Positions 1 to 13,600 of a stretch of DNA of 64,000 nt are shown here, piece after piece; the first letter of the stretch is position 1, and each line of letters begins with the position of its first letter. Under the pieces are notes generated by a model that made no database searches, had not been told where the DNA came from, and saw nothing but the letters and a program-made list of their open reading frames with translations. The position numbers and the translations under genes are program-made. This stretch comes from Tanytarsus gracilentus (lineage: Eukaryota > Arthropoda > Insecta > Diptera > Chironomidae), in NCBI GenBank assembly GCA_038502055.1, contig JAXRKN010000040.1, forward strand, positions 3,410,001-3,474,000, read 5' to 3'.

Positions 1-678
1 TTGAAAATTATTTTAAGAAATTTAAATATTTCTTCGTCTTTGTGCGTAAGCATGGGTTATGTATTTATGTTTATCTTCTGAAGCATAAAATTTTCCAAGT
101 ACTAATATGAGTATAGAACAAACTTGAAGAGTAACAAAAATTTTGGGGTCGTGAGACCCGGAATAATTACCAACACACACACACACCAAAACCATATATT
201 ATGTCAGTGAAAGCTGAAGAAAAAATTGCATCTTAGTGTAACAAAAAGACTATTAAAATCATTAAAAGAAAATACAGATCATTGAATTTGCTATGAACCA
301 GATTTCACTTTCGTTTTTATTTGTGACACGGAACGATTTTTTTTCTCTCTCGTCGTTAAACGTTGGGAAATTTGAGACGCCAAAACAATAAAAATTTTAA
401 ATGAAACGCATTGCAAATTTTCTTAAATATTTTTAAAAAATTGCAATTAGCAACAAAAAAGCGAAAATTTACTTTTACTTAATTCTTGAAAGTTTGAGGA
501 AATTGAAAAAAACGGTAAATATTTAGCGCTCGCGCTAGCGAAAATAAAGTGTTCTTGGGAATGGAAAAAATCAGCAATCACAATTTTATGCAAACTCATT
601 ACTGTGTATGATTGGCATAAACCTTTTTGTATTTAAATTAAAATTTTAACATGTTTTCTCATTTCACCATCACAACAG
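1..678 (+). other. AT-rich noncoding sequence, probably an intron of the WDR47-type gene
   Basis: No coding exon is visible. The segment ends in a 3' splice site (CACAACAG at 671-678), so it is best read as part of a long intron. It holds a CA dinucleotide run near 173-186 and a short GC-rich inverted repeat near 523-540 that stands out from the AT-rich background. Confidence 0.5.
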
Positions 679-2105
679 GTACAATCAAATGACGCCAACA
701 GACCGAAATTTTTAGCCGTCACTTCTTTGGAGGACCTTCAAGCCGTACGATGTGCCGAATTTCATCCAAACGGAAGCGTTTATGCTGTCGGTAGCAATTC
801 GAAAACTTTCAGAATATGTGAATACCCATCACTCTTTAAAATTAGGTATAATTAAGCAATTAAAGAAGCAAGTTTTAGAAATAATAATTGATTTTGAAAT
901 TGCAGAGATGATCATCAAACTTTTCAAGCTTCAGTATTGTTTAAACGCACAAAGCATCACAAGGGCTCAATTTATTGCATGGCGTGGTCACCAGATGGTT
1001 CACTAATTGCAACCGGCTCAAATGATAAAACTGTTAAACTTATGCGATATAATGACGATCAAAAACAATTGGAAGGACGAGAGGTAATTATTATACATTA
1101 TTCAAAAATGATCATCTCAATGATGTTATAAATTTTTTTAAAGATTGAACTGACTATGCATGATGGCACTGTTCGGGACTTGTGCTTTTTGGAAGACTCA
1201 ACAAATAAATCATCTCTTTTAATCAGTGGTGGTGCTGGTGATTGCAAAATTTATATAACCGATTGTGCAACTTCTACGCCGTATCAAGGTGAGTGTTTTT
1301 TCTTAGATTGAAAACTGTAATATGCCCGGAATTACTCATATACATGGGCATAAAAATAAAATTCCTACATATCTGAGTGTTTTGTAAATGTTAATTTAAT
1401 TTAATTTAATTAGCTTTGAGCGGCCATGGAAGTCCCATTTTATGTCTTTATAATTGGGGTGGAGCAATGTTTGTGTCTGGATCGCAGGTATGAAATTAAG
1501 TAAAACAATTTGAACATTTTAATAATTAATTTCAAAATCCAGGATAAGACTGTTCGTTTTTGGGATTTAAGGACTCGAGGATGTGTCAATGTAGTTACTC
1601 CGCTTGTTACCCCCAACTCTAGACAAGGAAGTCCTGTTGCTGCAGTTTGTGTCGATCCTTCAGGTAATTTGAATATTTTTAAATTTAACTTTTAATTTAA
1701 AAATCCTTATATAATTTTTAGGCCGACTTTTGGTGTCTGGACACGAAGATTCTTCCTGTGTCTTGTACGATATTCGAGGTGAGAAATAATTAATAATTTT
1801 GTTATCGATTAATTATTTTATTTTATTTTCTAGGAAATCGAGCTATTCAATGTTTTAGACCACATTCGTCAGATATAAGATCTATCCGTTTTTCACCTTC
1901 CGCATATTATTTACTCAGTGCAAGTTATGACAACAAATTGGTACTGACAGATTTGCAAGGCGATCTTACAATGCCACTTCCATCGGTTGTCGTTGCCCAA
2001 CACTCTGATAAAGTAATCAGTGGACGATGGCATCCATCGGAGTTTTCATTTTTGTCTACATCAGCAGATAAAACGGCAAAATTATGGGCGCTTCCACCCG
2101 TTTAA
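679..2105 (+). CDS. Wdr47: WDR47/nemitin-type WD40 repeat protein, 3' part (5' exons lie outside the window)
   Basis: Seven exons join in phase: 679-845, 906-1083, 1144-1288, 1414-1487, 1543-1663, 1722-1778 and 1834-2105. They encode the last 337 residues, ending in a TAA at 2103-2105. The product is a chain of WD40 repeats, with motifs such as HHKGSIYCMAWSPDGSLIATGSNDK, split by me as HHKGSIYCMAWSP then TGSNDKTVKL, followed by SGSQDKTVRFWDLR, EDSSCVLYDIRG and TSADKTAKLWALPP. Order and wording follow the C-terminal beta-propeller of WDR47 (nemitin), a microtubule-associated neuronal protein. The LisH/CTLH N-terminal part of that family is not seen, and a 3' splice site at 678 shows that coding exons continue upstream of the window. 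Introns are about 55-60 nt except one of about 125 nt. The gene converges on Cdk10. Family assignment is confident; function in this species is inferred. Confidence 0.88.
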
Positions 2106-2730
2106 AAGAATGAGACATCACATTCCCATTTTAAAATATAAGTTAGCAGTTCCGATGATCATTTTCTGGGAATTATCTAAAAATTTCTCAAAGTCATCTA
2201 TCAAGCTTAACCCAAGATTATCTAATTAAATCAAAAAAAAAGTTTAACACACGTTAAAAAATTGTCGGACACTGAAAATTTATATATTAATTTTGTAGAA
2301 TATTTTTTGGCATCAACTGCTTGACATTATGGAGAATTATTTTGATATATATATAAAGCATTAATCGAGCATAGATCATAAATTTTTTGTTACTCTTTTT
2401 ATACAAGTTTAAGTTCTAATACTCTTTAACATTTTTATGGCAAATTGTTATAAATCGAATATTTTTTGCATGCATAATCTTAAAAAATATTTCAGTGAGG
2501 ATATTTATTTTAATTATTTGAATTTCTGTAATTAATTCTGCAATACTCGAATGGTGAAAAATTAGCCACACTTTTTTTAATCTAATATTTATACAATTAA
2601 ATTTTATAGCAGAAATTCAAATAATCCGAAATCCAAACTCGTGCTCTTTATATCTTTATACAAAAAGCAAAACTTTGCATTGCTATCGCTTTTTAATAAA
2701 ATTAAAATTTGTTTCAGTTAAAAGGATTTT
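2106..2730. other. Convergent spacer and 3' UTRs between WDR47-type gene and Cdk10
   Basis: No open coding signal is present. A + strand AATAAA at 2695-2700 and an ATTAAA near 2224 are candidate polyadenylation signals for the WD40 gene. The spacer presumably holds the 3' UTRs of both convergent genes. Confidence 0.5.
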
Positions 2731-2735
2731 TTATT
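2730..2735 (-). terminator. Polyadenylation signal overlapping the Cdk10 stop codon
   Basis: On the minus strand the last codons read TAT GAA TAA AAA, so a canonical AATAAA overlaps the TAA stop. If it is used, the 3' UTR would be only a few tens of bases. Another signal further downstream cannot be excluded. Confidence 0.4.
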
Positions 2736-4028
2736 CATATCGTCTTCGTTTTATCAGCTCTATAAAATCATTAGGGACTCTTGCTAAATTTGTAACACGA
2801 TTATTATTACTACCCTGATCAAGCCTCGCAGCAATATTTGAGGATGATGTCGACGAGGAAGCTACATTTCGAGACATATTTCTATGCTGGGGAAATGAAG
2901 GCATTAATTTACGATCACATGGAAGAGGTGATTCCTTAAAATATGTTGACATAAGACTTTCTTTAGCAGTTGCGCGTTTCTTGGGATCATACATGAAGAG
3001 AAAATTCAATAGTCTTAAACCCGCTTGCGACAAATGAGGGAATTTAGTCTTGAGATTGTTGTAGGGTTGCTGACGCAATGTAAATTTTTGACATGCTGGT
3101 AAAAGTGAAAAACCTGGCCAAATTGCGTCTGATGGTGTTCCCAAAAGTTCAACGATTAAATCGATCTGAGCGATTTCTCCATTTCCAGGTAAAAGTGGCT
3201 TGTGAATTAGAAGTTCTCCCAATATACAACCTACCGCCCACATATCGACAGCTGTTGAATTTTCTTTCGATCCAAGCAGCAATTCAGGTGGTCTGTACCA
3301 TAGCTAAAATTTAATTTTATAATTTTAAATTAAAGTAATGAAACCTTTTATAATGCTTACAGTTACTAAATTTGGAGTCATTTCTTCAGAAGGAATTCCA
3401 AAGGTCCTGGCTAGACCAAAATCGGCGATTTTAAGACACCCTTCATCGGTCAGTAACAAATTGCTCACTTTAATGTCTCGATGAATGATATAGTGTGCAT
3501 GAAGATATTGCAAACCAAGCAAGAGCTGCCTAATAATGCATTTAACTTCAGACTCAGTGAATGGCTTCTCGAGATTATCCAGAAGCGATGCTAAATCCTG
3601 CTCACAATATTCCATAACAAGATAAATCTTTTCCAATTCATTACCGACAACAACTTCCATTAATTTTACCACATTCTCATGATTGCAGGACTTTAAAATT
3701 GATATTTCACGAAGACAGCTTACAGGAAATCCATCTTTGAAAAGATCCTTGTCCACCTTTACTTTCTTTAACGCGTATTCTCTTTTAGATGTTTTGTCGC
3801 GTACTCGATAAACAATTCCATAAGTACCTTGTCCAAGTGTATTTATTTTTTCAAAGCATTCAACTGACCGAACTGGATTTATCTACAATAAATTATTTGT
3901 TTAAACAAATTTTCGGCATTTTAATTATTTACCATTTTATCGTCTCTAATTTCCTGCAATTTCTTCGTCTGAAAGTTCATAATGTATCCCTTTTTACGAA
4001 TTGGTTCTCTTTCATTGTACTGGGACAT
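2731..4028 (-). CDS. Cdk10: Cyclin-dependent kinase 10 (PISSLRE-type)
   Basis: Three exons (3933-4028, 3361-3882, 2731-3303) give 396 residues in continuous phase. The start is ATG at 4026-4028. Visible kinase landmarks are the glycine loop LGQGTYGIVY, the ALKKVKVDKD lysine segment, the cyclin-helix motif PVSCLRE, the catalytic loop HRDIKVSNLL, the DFG motif (ADFGLART), the activation-loop threonine (EEMTPNLVT) and the long C-lobe ending FLFMYDPKKRATAKESL. CDK10 pairs with cyclin M in animals and phosphorylates ETS2; that role is known for the family and not shown here. The wording EVVVGN..L and EQDLASLLDNL separates CDK10 from CDK11. Oddities: the usual APE motif reads PPE, formed at the intron 2 junction, and the helix is PVSCLRE rather than PISSLRE. 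The C-terminal 50 residues are Ser/Asn-rich. Confidence 0.95.
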
Positions 4029-4614
4029 TTTAAAGCGGATTTAATAAATTTTTAATATTTTTGTGTTTTTTATTTTTATTTTTTCTTGTTGATGTTTTTG
4101 CGCCGCTGTAAATTGTCCAATTGGACTTTGAAAATATCCGTTACAAAATAATTTTTTTTAAAAAGTGTCAATCATAAATTACTGGAATTTATCCGAATTT
4201 ATAAAATAATTTAAGTCAATAATTAACAAAATACCACAGGATAAGGCTCTGATACCTTCTTTGAACATTTAGACGAATATTTTTGAAAAACGAATCTATT
4301 TTAAAAGTCAGCTGAAAAAAAAATTAAACGAATTAAGAAAGTTGAGAATACTGCCAGAATCAATTTTATTAATAGCCATTTAAAGTTCAAGATCTTATAT
4401 TCTAATTTCTAGGATTAGGTAGTATTGAATTGATACATAATTTTTTAAAAATATTAAACGTTAAATAGCAGCTTTTTTTAAAATCAGTAATTATTTTTTT
4501 ATGCAATTACACTCACTAAATATTATGCTCTACTTGCACTAATTTAATTATTTTAAGCCTTATAAAATTAATTTTATGTAAAAATTCTGGAATTAAATTC
4601 AAAAAATTGACATT
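4029..4614. other. Spacer between Cdk10 promoter and the 3' end of retained
   Basis: This is AT-rich noncoding DNA. Reading on the minus strand it should hold the 3' UTR of retained (adjacent to 4615) and then the Cdk10 promoter (adjacent to 4028). I see no clear TATA box or other defined element. Confidence 0.45.
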
Positions 4615-7600
4615 TTAAGAGGACACCATCATTTTGTGATCGTCATTTAATCGATTCGGCGAATGAATTTTTGGCGGAGAAATCATTGATGTTGTCGATG
4701 GTGTCGACACTGATTCACTTCCGGTCGGTGATGAATTTGCATTATTTGGAAAAAGAACGCCTTCGAAAGAAACACCATTTACTTCCAATTTCACAACCAA
4801 CTGTGGCTCGCCAGTAGATGAATTTTCTGTGAACGAAAAGGTTATCAATATTGATCATAAATCTCCAATATATTCCAAAAATATATTACCTTTACTGATA
4901 ATTTTAAATTGCATTCCATTCAACAAAGTCGTGCCGAGCGAATCAAATCCATTTTGCTTATTATGATGCCGCAAGGGTGATTGTAGATGATGATGATTTC
5001 CATTTTCATTAGTTTGCGGTGATTCCGATCGCTTATTGCCAGTGTCTTTTGTGGGCGTCACGTGTGGATTATTGTGGCTGATATGATGATGATTATTATT
5101 GTTGTTATTAATGGATGGTTTGCGATTTGTGAGATCGCTATTGGTGCGAATCAAGCCTCTTTTAGCAGGTGGAACGTGATAATCATTTATTTCATCGCGA
5201 GAATGGTCACGCTCACGCTTAATGGATATTGGAGAGGATGAAACAGCAGGAATTGGTGATGGAGATTCACGCTGAAGATTCAGTGCTTCTTGTTGTACTT
5301 CCGGTGGACTAGGGTTGTTGATGTTGTGCTGGTTATGGGGACTTGTGTTGTTATACATATTCCATAATGCCATTCTTGACATTTCTAATGCATTGAGAGC
5401 ATCACGTGAGACATCGGGCGGACTTTGAGGTCCTATTGAAAGAAAAAATGGTTAAAATATTCTCTTTAAAGAGTTAAACTTACGTTTGATGTCCTTGGGT
5501 GTTTGGAATAGTTTTAAATATTCAATCATTCTTTGTTCAATATCATGGGGAACGATACTGGGAAGAACATGGCCTCCCATCAGTCGGTGATGTGGATTCT
5601 GTTGATTTCCATGTGTAACCAGAGACAAAGGTGACATTTGCTGGAGATTATTTGGAATTGGCGATCTCTGCATTTGAGGCTTTAAATAAATTCAGCATTA
5701 TTATTTTGCTTAAAATTATATTTCGTCAACTTACCAACTGCAACTGTTGCTGCATTTGTGATTCAAATTGTCCATAGCTTGTTCTACGACCTTCACGTCT
5801 ATTGCCATCAATTGCCGCCTGTAATTCCGCCGGTGTGCTTAAACTCTTGCGATCACATTCGTATGGATACAAGTATTTCATATACCTGTAATTATGAATT
5901 AAAATTAAATGTGGGTGAATAATATATTTGCAGACAGGTTGGCATCAAAAGAAATTTTTCCGTTTCACATAATAAATTCAAAAATTTGCATTGTTCTTGC
6001 GAATTAATTTTACGGCTCATGAATTATTTTGATTCTTTTCTATATTTGAAATATTCTTGGCAGAGTTATTCAAAACGTCATTTGCATTTTCAAATCAAAA
6101 AAAAATTTAACTGACTTGCATCATAAAGCAGCATGAGCATAATAATCGCAATCCCTTGAAAATCACGGCCAAAACGAGGAGGCAAAATTAAATGGGTTTT
6201 GATGCATGGGCGGTATTTTGTCAATAAATCATTCACAACGAAATCATTGGCATCAAATCAAGAGATGGAAAAATCATTCATTCAGCCAAAAAGCGCAATC
6301 AATTTAACATTTTACTGTTTTTTATATTTTTTTATGATTTTCTTTCATCCCTCTGTTTTAAATCTCACGTAGGAACGTAAAAAGCATTGAAATGTAATTA
6401 AATGTTGTGAGTTTTTATGATCAGTGATTAAATTGATAGGTAGAAGAGGGAAAAGGAAGAAGAAATGGGCAGAGACTTCAGTTGAGGTCATTTTGCGGTA
6501 AAGCATGGCGTCGATCGATAAAAATTGCACAAAACGTAATAATCATAATAATAATTATTAACGCCCATATGTGATAAAAATATAATTTTTCAATTGCACA
6601 TGCGCGCACTTTATTGTATTCGATTATTCTTACATTCTATGAAGTCAATGGAACTTTTTTAAATCGCTGCAAAATCAGAAAGTTTTACGTCCATTCTAGT
6701 TTTCAATGAATGCGAGTATCGAATGATATATTTGATATATGTTCTCGCCAATAAAAATATTACACACGCTAAACAATGCGCTACAAATTTCAATATTCAA
6801 TGTCACGTTTATTTCATTAGCTATCAACATTGTATGATGCCCGCGAGCTAGGATGACGGTAATATTAAAATATCGCACTTAATGATTTATTTTGAAAAGC
6901 ACAATTCGATCATAAAAGTGAAATTCATTAATTATAATTACACTGTTCATACTCTTAATTTATGTGCGCACATGCGAATGGCTTTTGCGCGCAATTTATC
7001 AATTAAGTTTATGGATGAGCTCAAGCATAATAAATGCAAAAAAAAAGAAGTTCAAGGATGAAAACTTACTGTGTTCGTAGTGTGAATGCTGCGCTTGTAA
7101 TGCTTGATGGTAGATGAAGTCCTTTGATTATCTCCTGCCAAAGTTTCTTGTTGATTACATCAACGAGACCACCACGTGCTATCACGAGATTATAGAGTTC
7201 GTATAAATCAAGAACTGATTTTGCCATGATTGGAAGTCGATTGATTGGTGTACCTGCAAGAAAACAAGAAGATTTTTGATGAAGAAAGTATTAATAAAAG
7301 AATCATGCCACGAAGATCAAGCCCAATATATAATTGGATTCCGCATTATTATCCATTAATCTTGTTTCATGCTGATTGCTGATCAACACACACAATTCGA
7401 ATTGATCAAAATGTTGTTGTTGAGTAATTGATTGGAATCTTGTTTGATTAATTACATGGATCTACAGAAAATACGGAGGAGCGTGATGAAATCTTAAAGT
7501 ACGTATGGTTACTTAAAATGACTCATTGTACCTTTCATGGTGCAATTACCTAATGATTATCAAGCGATAGAAAACTTAATCTTTAAAAGATTTTCATATT

Positions 7601-10600
7601 TCTCCACCCCAGAAAATCGCATTGTGAGGTATGAATTTCATCCATTAAAATCATTCGCTAGAAAGCTATAAAATGACAGCAACTAAAATTTAAATACACA
7701 GCAGACAGCCGAACCAATAATAATTTTTTAAGTATCTTATTTGTTCCAATAATGTAATGTACATACACAATATATTTTAATTTTTTGCATGCATTTTCTT
7801 TTCAAATTGCGCATTAAAGTTTGATCATCTACGAGAATGTGTTTTCATGAGCGTTAATTAAGCATTTAATAATTTTATTACAGATTTTAAAAAGCGTTAA
7901 TTCATTAATATATTTTTTAACAATAAAAATTTTGCAAACAATTCTTATTGATGAGAATTTAAATTATTAAATCATTTATCCAAGTACTTAGATAGAAAAA
8001 ATACCGTAGCTTTTAGTTTGAGCTCAAACCTTTCAAATTTTTCAACACCATAAAATAAATTCAACAATTAAAATCACTGCTTAATGCATCAACAATTTAC
8101 AAAAATATAACTTTAAAATACAAATATTGTTAAAGATTAAATATTTTGATTTATTATCTTTTTGCGATTGTTGGCTTAATTTATTTTTCTCACGCGCTTT
8201 TTTCGGATAATTAAGATAATTTCCCAGAGTATTAAGAGCAAAAACGCACTGTTTAGAATTAAATTTTTAATTCTTTCAAAAATAATTATAAATTTATAAT
8301 ATAAACACGAAACAGTGAGAATATCAATCGACTCTCATTCAACAGCGACTTTTTGGCACCCACAATCAATAAAACTGAAGGCGTTCTCAATCAATAAAAT
8401 GAAAAATCCACAAAATTTGCATAATTTTCTCAGAAAATTTCTCAACTTCAACAGTTTTAATTTATTCTGCGTTTTAGTAAAAAATATATTGCAACAATTG
8501 TCAAAATTTGTGAGCAAAAATGAGTTCCAAAACATACAGTCATCCCCAAAAAAAACATTTTGCTATGAAATGAATGGGGCAACAGGTAAATTATCGCGCG
8601 AGCGATGAAATTTGTTTATTTCAGATATATTTCTGTATACATTTGCAAGGCGATAAAAATTTATAAATTTCTGAGCGTGTTTTTTCGATCCAAATTAAAA
8701 AGCCATAAAAATTGCTGAAAATTGTTTCATTTTCCAAATGAGTGTTGTTGGGGCATGGCGTGAAAGAGAGTAAAGCTTTGATTAAGATGTTTAGTTTACA
8801 AATTGGATTCATGTTTTCATCAAGTCAAATTTCATTCGCATGTGATACAAAACAAGTCTTTGATGTGCTCAATGCCCAGAAGGTAAACTGACACATCATT
8901 CATATCAAATAAAAATAACAACTTCTAAAACATCAATAAGAAGGGGAAAAATAAGAATGGCCATAAATCAATAAAGCGCGTTTGATGTTAAAAATAATGC
9001 AATAAATCGAAATCTTAAGCGTGATGCAGAGAAGTGGAATTAAATCATTTTCCCATTGTTTGCTTCTTGATTGATAGCCTCAAGATCTTGAGATTCTCAT
9101 AATCGAAGTCCACGCCGCCTCTGTGCAATTAACTATGTTTAAATCTCACCAGCTTTTGCTTGTAAATTATGAAGATAAAGAGGAAAAAATCAGTAAACAC
9201 AATAAAATAATTACTTTAAATCGAGAAATGATACGTACACACACATGCTACTCGAGTATAATTTTGAGAAAAAAATCTCTCGCGGGAAGTAAAATAATAT
9301 CAAAAGTACAGAAGACTCGTGCGTGTGTTTCAATTCGAATGTGTTGATTGATCTCTTCAATAGATCGAGAATTCATCAATAAAATTATTGAAATTTAATG
9401 ATTTGTTTTTCGACGTATTTACAAAACAGCTGAAAATTTAAACTTTCAAACATAAACCTCTCATGTAGAAGGTAATCAGTGTGAACATTTAAAACTATTG
9501 AAAAAAAAATATTATTTTTGTATGCAGAGAAAATTTAGTTTGCTTTAAAAATAGACTCTTAATGTTATTTCATTAAACGGCAATCAAGTGTTTTTTAAAA
9601 AAGAACATTATAAATAATTTAGCCAAAAAATAAAATCTCGAACTAACGGACACAAGTTTCCACGGAAATTTAAGCATATGAGCGCTTTCACCTTCAAAAG
9701 TTTGCGTTAAAAGTTATAAACGAACAAGACGACAAAATTAAAATATTTCTCGCGATAAAATCCAATTAAATCGTACAAATTCAATGTTCCAATTAATTAC
9801 CATTTAAAATTCATACAATTTCTGATTTATTGTTGACTGTTTCGCTCTGTAATTCAATTCCGAAATGCATTTCTTATTTTTTCCCGACCCTTTTCACGCC
9901 TCACACATTTACATATATAAAATTTAAAAAAATTAAATTGATATGCATAAAACTACCATATTTTGACGGATTTAATTAATTTTAAGGCTTTTCCAAGAAC
10001 TTTCCCTTTTGTGGTCTGCTCACAAAATGCGACAAATTTCATTTCAACAATATCACGAATGTGTCGCGTCATAAATTGAAAATTATTATTATTTGAAAGC
10101 GTTCAGTAAAGTGACTGACGAGAGAGAGAGAGAAAAAAAGTCACACAAAGTATCATAGTAATGAAAGTACTTGAGATGTCAGTTGAGTGCAAATTAATAG
10201 CATTTCGCATTTTAAATTATTTTAACCGGGACGCGACATTTATGACATAAATCAGGAAATGGCAAGCGCAGTAATGGAACACTAAAGGAGCAGTCTTATG
10301 TCTGTATGCACGTCTCAATTCATTTTTAGATTTATCGAAACTCTTTCGGTGTCGACCAACGTTAGGAGTAATTTTTCTTTAAAAAAATCTAAAATGTTTA
10401 AGGTTATTTTCACTTCGAAAATCTCTCACATGCGACTCTATTTTCAGTGACGACATTTGATGTCGAACACATGTTCTTTCTCTCGCAATATTAGGATGAA
10501 CTATATTTTAATATAGTGTTGGAATTGAAAATACATTAAAATCAGATTGAATGCATGAATTAATTTTCTACTATCAAGATGTGAATTAAGCAAGATGAGT

Positions 10601-13600
10601 TGCACATGTGCAATGACAGTTAAATTATTAATTAATCTGATATCAAGAAAAAGTTAGTTTTTTATATTTTAACAGTTTTAAAATAATTTAATAGTTTACT
10701 GTTTTCAGTTTGCACAAGTCATCAATTAGAATATTTAATTTTAAAAAATTATATCAACGAATGAAAGAGAATGAGTGACTGACTGACAAACAGATCTCAT
10801 ACATATTCCATCTTGATGAAAATTGTATTAATTTTCTTCGCAATTAATTTCTCTTGTTTCACGCCCGACACACACATGTACTTGTGTGTTCATTTTAGCG
10901 TCTTATGTTTCATTAATTGCAAATTAAATTGCAATGCACGTCATGCGCCAATTTTCGTGTCTTCTTCTTGGCTTTGTTTCAAAATTAAATTGCACTTACC
11001 TCGCTTTTGCATAAAAAGGAAGAGATCATCCAAAAATAATTTTCTCTTTGGATCGTCATTGATTTCGTAAAGCTGCAAAATACAAAAAAAAGAGAAGATA
11101 AAAAATGTTAATATAAAAATATTTTTATGAGGGTGAAAAAGTTCAACGAATATTCTTTTAATATCATTTTATAACGCTTAAACCACAAAAACGCTTTAAA
11201 AAATAACTTTTAATAGTGCCAAGAGTTAATTTATGAACGTAATTTGTGATAATTCAGTCGAAAAAATTTTTTATATTCAAATAATTTCGATGCGGGTCAT
11301 AATATCAAAATTTCTTGCGGTTTATGAACATTCAAATGTGACGAAATTCATTTGAAATTTTTGTATGCCACAATTCATGATGCAAAAATATTTCTCGGAA
11401 AAAGGAAATAAATTCGTAAGAATTTCATTCATAAATTGCCGACTGAAACTTCATTGTAGGTAAAAAAATAATGTCAGTGCAAAAAAAAACATCTCTAAAG
11501 ATCACATAAAGGCACTCGATACTCTCTTTTTTCAATGGAACTCAAGGTGTTTCCTTTCTTGCTAAAAATTTTTTACATTGTGTTTATACATTCATCAACA
11601 GAGCAACTATAAGTCAAGAGAAAAATAAAAAAGAAGCTTAATTTTCTTTTTCAATTGCCTGTTACTTGCTTATCTGATGCCTAAGCACGTGCTCATATCA
11701 GAAAAAATCATAAAAGGGAATTCAATTCAGTTAATATCATTCGTAAAATAAATTAACCATTCACCAAAAAAAAGCTGATACATTCCACACTCACGCTGGG
11801 ACTCACTTAGCGGCTATCCATTGTTTGGCCATTATTAGAGAAAAAAATAGCCGCACACTCAAAAGACTCAACTTGAGTTAGTAAGAGGGAGAAAAAACAA
11901 TTAAAATTTCTCCTTCAAAATGTAATATTTTCAATTGCATATTGTTGATGTTTAAAAGTGCGATAATTCTCGGCCATGTATGTACATCGTACCTTATGTA
12001 TATCGCTTACTTTGAGCATGTGAAAAAAACCTTCGAGAGTTCGGGTCAGAAAGATTTTGATTGATGAACTTTACGGGACGAAAGAGAGAATTTTTATTAC
12101 TATTGAAAAGAGCAAAAAGCGCGAGCAGAGAAAAGAGATTAATTCTATAGCACATCGGGCACACATATCGTGTTTTCGCGTATAAGAGTTGTGGCACAAA
12201 GCAATAAACTCTCATGATGAATTCCTTTTCATATTAAAAGTGCCTCTCTTGCAGATATACAAAAAAGTAATAAAAGTTAAATTAATTTTTTTCTTCTTAT
12301 ATACGCGCCGCAAAAACAACAACAACAATAATAATAATACGGCATCGATAGCTTTAATGACTTTTGAACTTGATCATCAATCCAAGATAATCAACATTTT
12401 TTCTTTCTTTCACCTCGATTTTGATAAATAAATTACTTTTGTAGTGAAAATTAAATTTGTTAGCGTAACTCAAAAATGAGTTTTTTACTAAAATATTTTT
12501 TAAAATTTATAACTCCTTGTAAAATCGATTTTCAAAAGAATTTATACCATGGACATTACAAAGAGAGTGCTATGGGCTGATGAGATGATTATGGGAAAGA
12601 AAATATCATATAAAAAAGAAAAAATTAATCGTTTCATAGTAGAACATAATCACTTTTTTGTTTATGAATCACATTTCATATACGCATATATGTATAACAA
12701 CATCGCCGACCAACATGATTAATTATGACAAATTTTTCAATGTTTGTGTATGGTTTTAATTTTATTTTATTGCTCATTACGATTATTATTGAATCCATTA
12801 CATTTCAGGTCTATAAACCCACGTTCGTATATTCACGAATAATACTAAGCCAAAGGCGTTGTAATCGCATTCATAATTTTTTTTTGTAAGACGGCTTTGA
12901 TGGACTAAACAGTTTTGATACATAAATTAATGACTTGAAAATCTTATGCTCGAATGTAAATGGATTATGATGCTTGATGAATGTATGGCCATTGTTATTG
13001 ATGAGAAATTACAAATTAGATTTTTTACTCTATTCATACGTATTTAAGCTACATTTCACTGCTCATTTGAATTTTTCTCCGATTACAATTGTTGCTACAC
13101 AGTTCTTTTTGGAAGTAAGAGACGGCGCCACAAATTTTAAAAATTCATCAATTTTAATCGATTAAATTTGTGAAAAATTAACTATTCGATGAAATGGTTT
13201 AAATTAAGTTAATTTTTTTTATTTTAAGTTATGTTATAACATCTCGTTGAAGAATTTAATATATTGATGATATTAATCATCTCGCCAATAGCATTTCGCA
13301 TAAAACTTTATAGTTGGAAGCAAACGATAATTATTGATTTCATTAGCATGCAATTACTGTTGAGAGTAGATGCTAACATCAAGGTGAGTACCGACACTTA
13401 TAAAAGAGAGATGAGAAAATTATTCATCAGAAAAGTAGTTGAGAGTTAATGTTTCTAGTAGAAAAATTATTCTACGATCAAGTGGCAAAAATATTTGCAT
13501 ATATTTACTCGCAATCATGTGCTTTGTTTCATAGGCTAAATAAAAAATAATATTCTTTGTAATTTTTCTAACGAATTAAAAGTGTTCGACCCTAAGCTTT

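Noticed and set aside
523..540. GC-rich inverted repeat (TAGCGC..GCGCTA) in AT-rich DNA
   Set aside because: Only 6 bp arms; no neighbouring feature gives it meaning.
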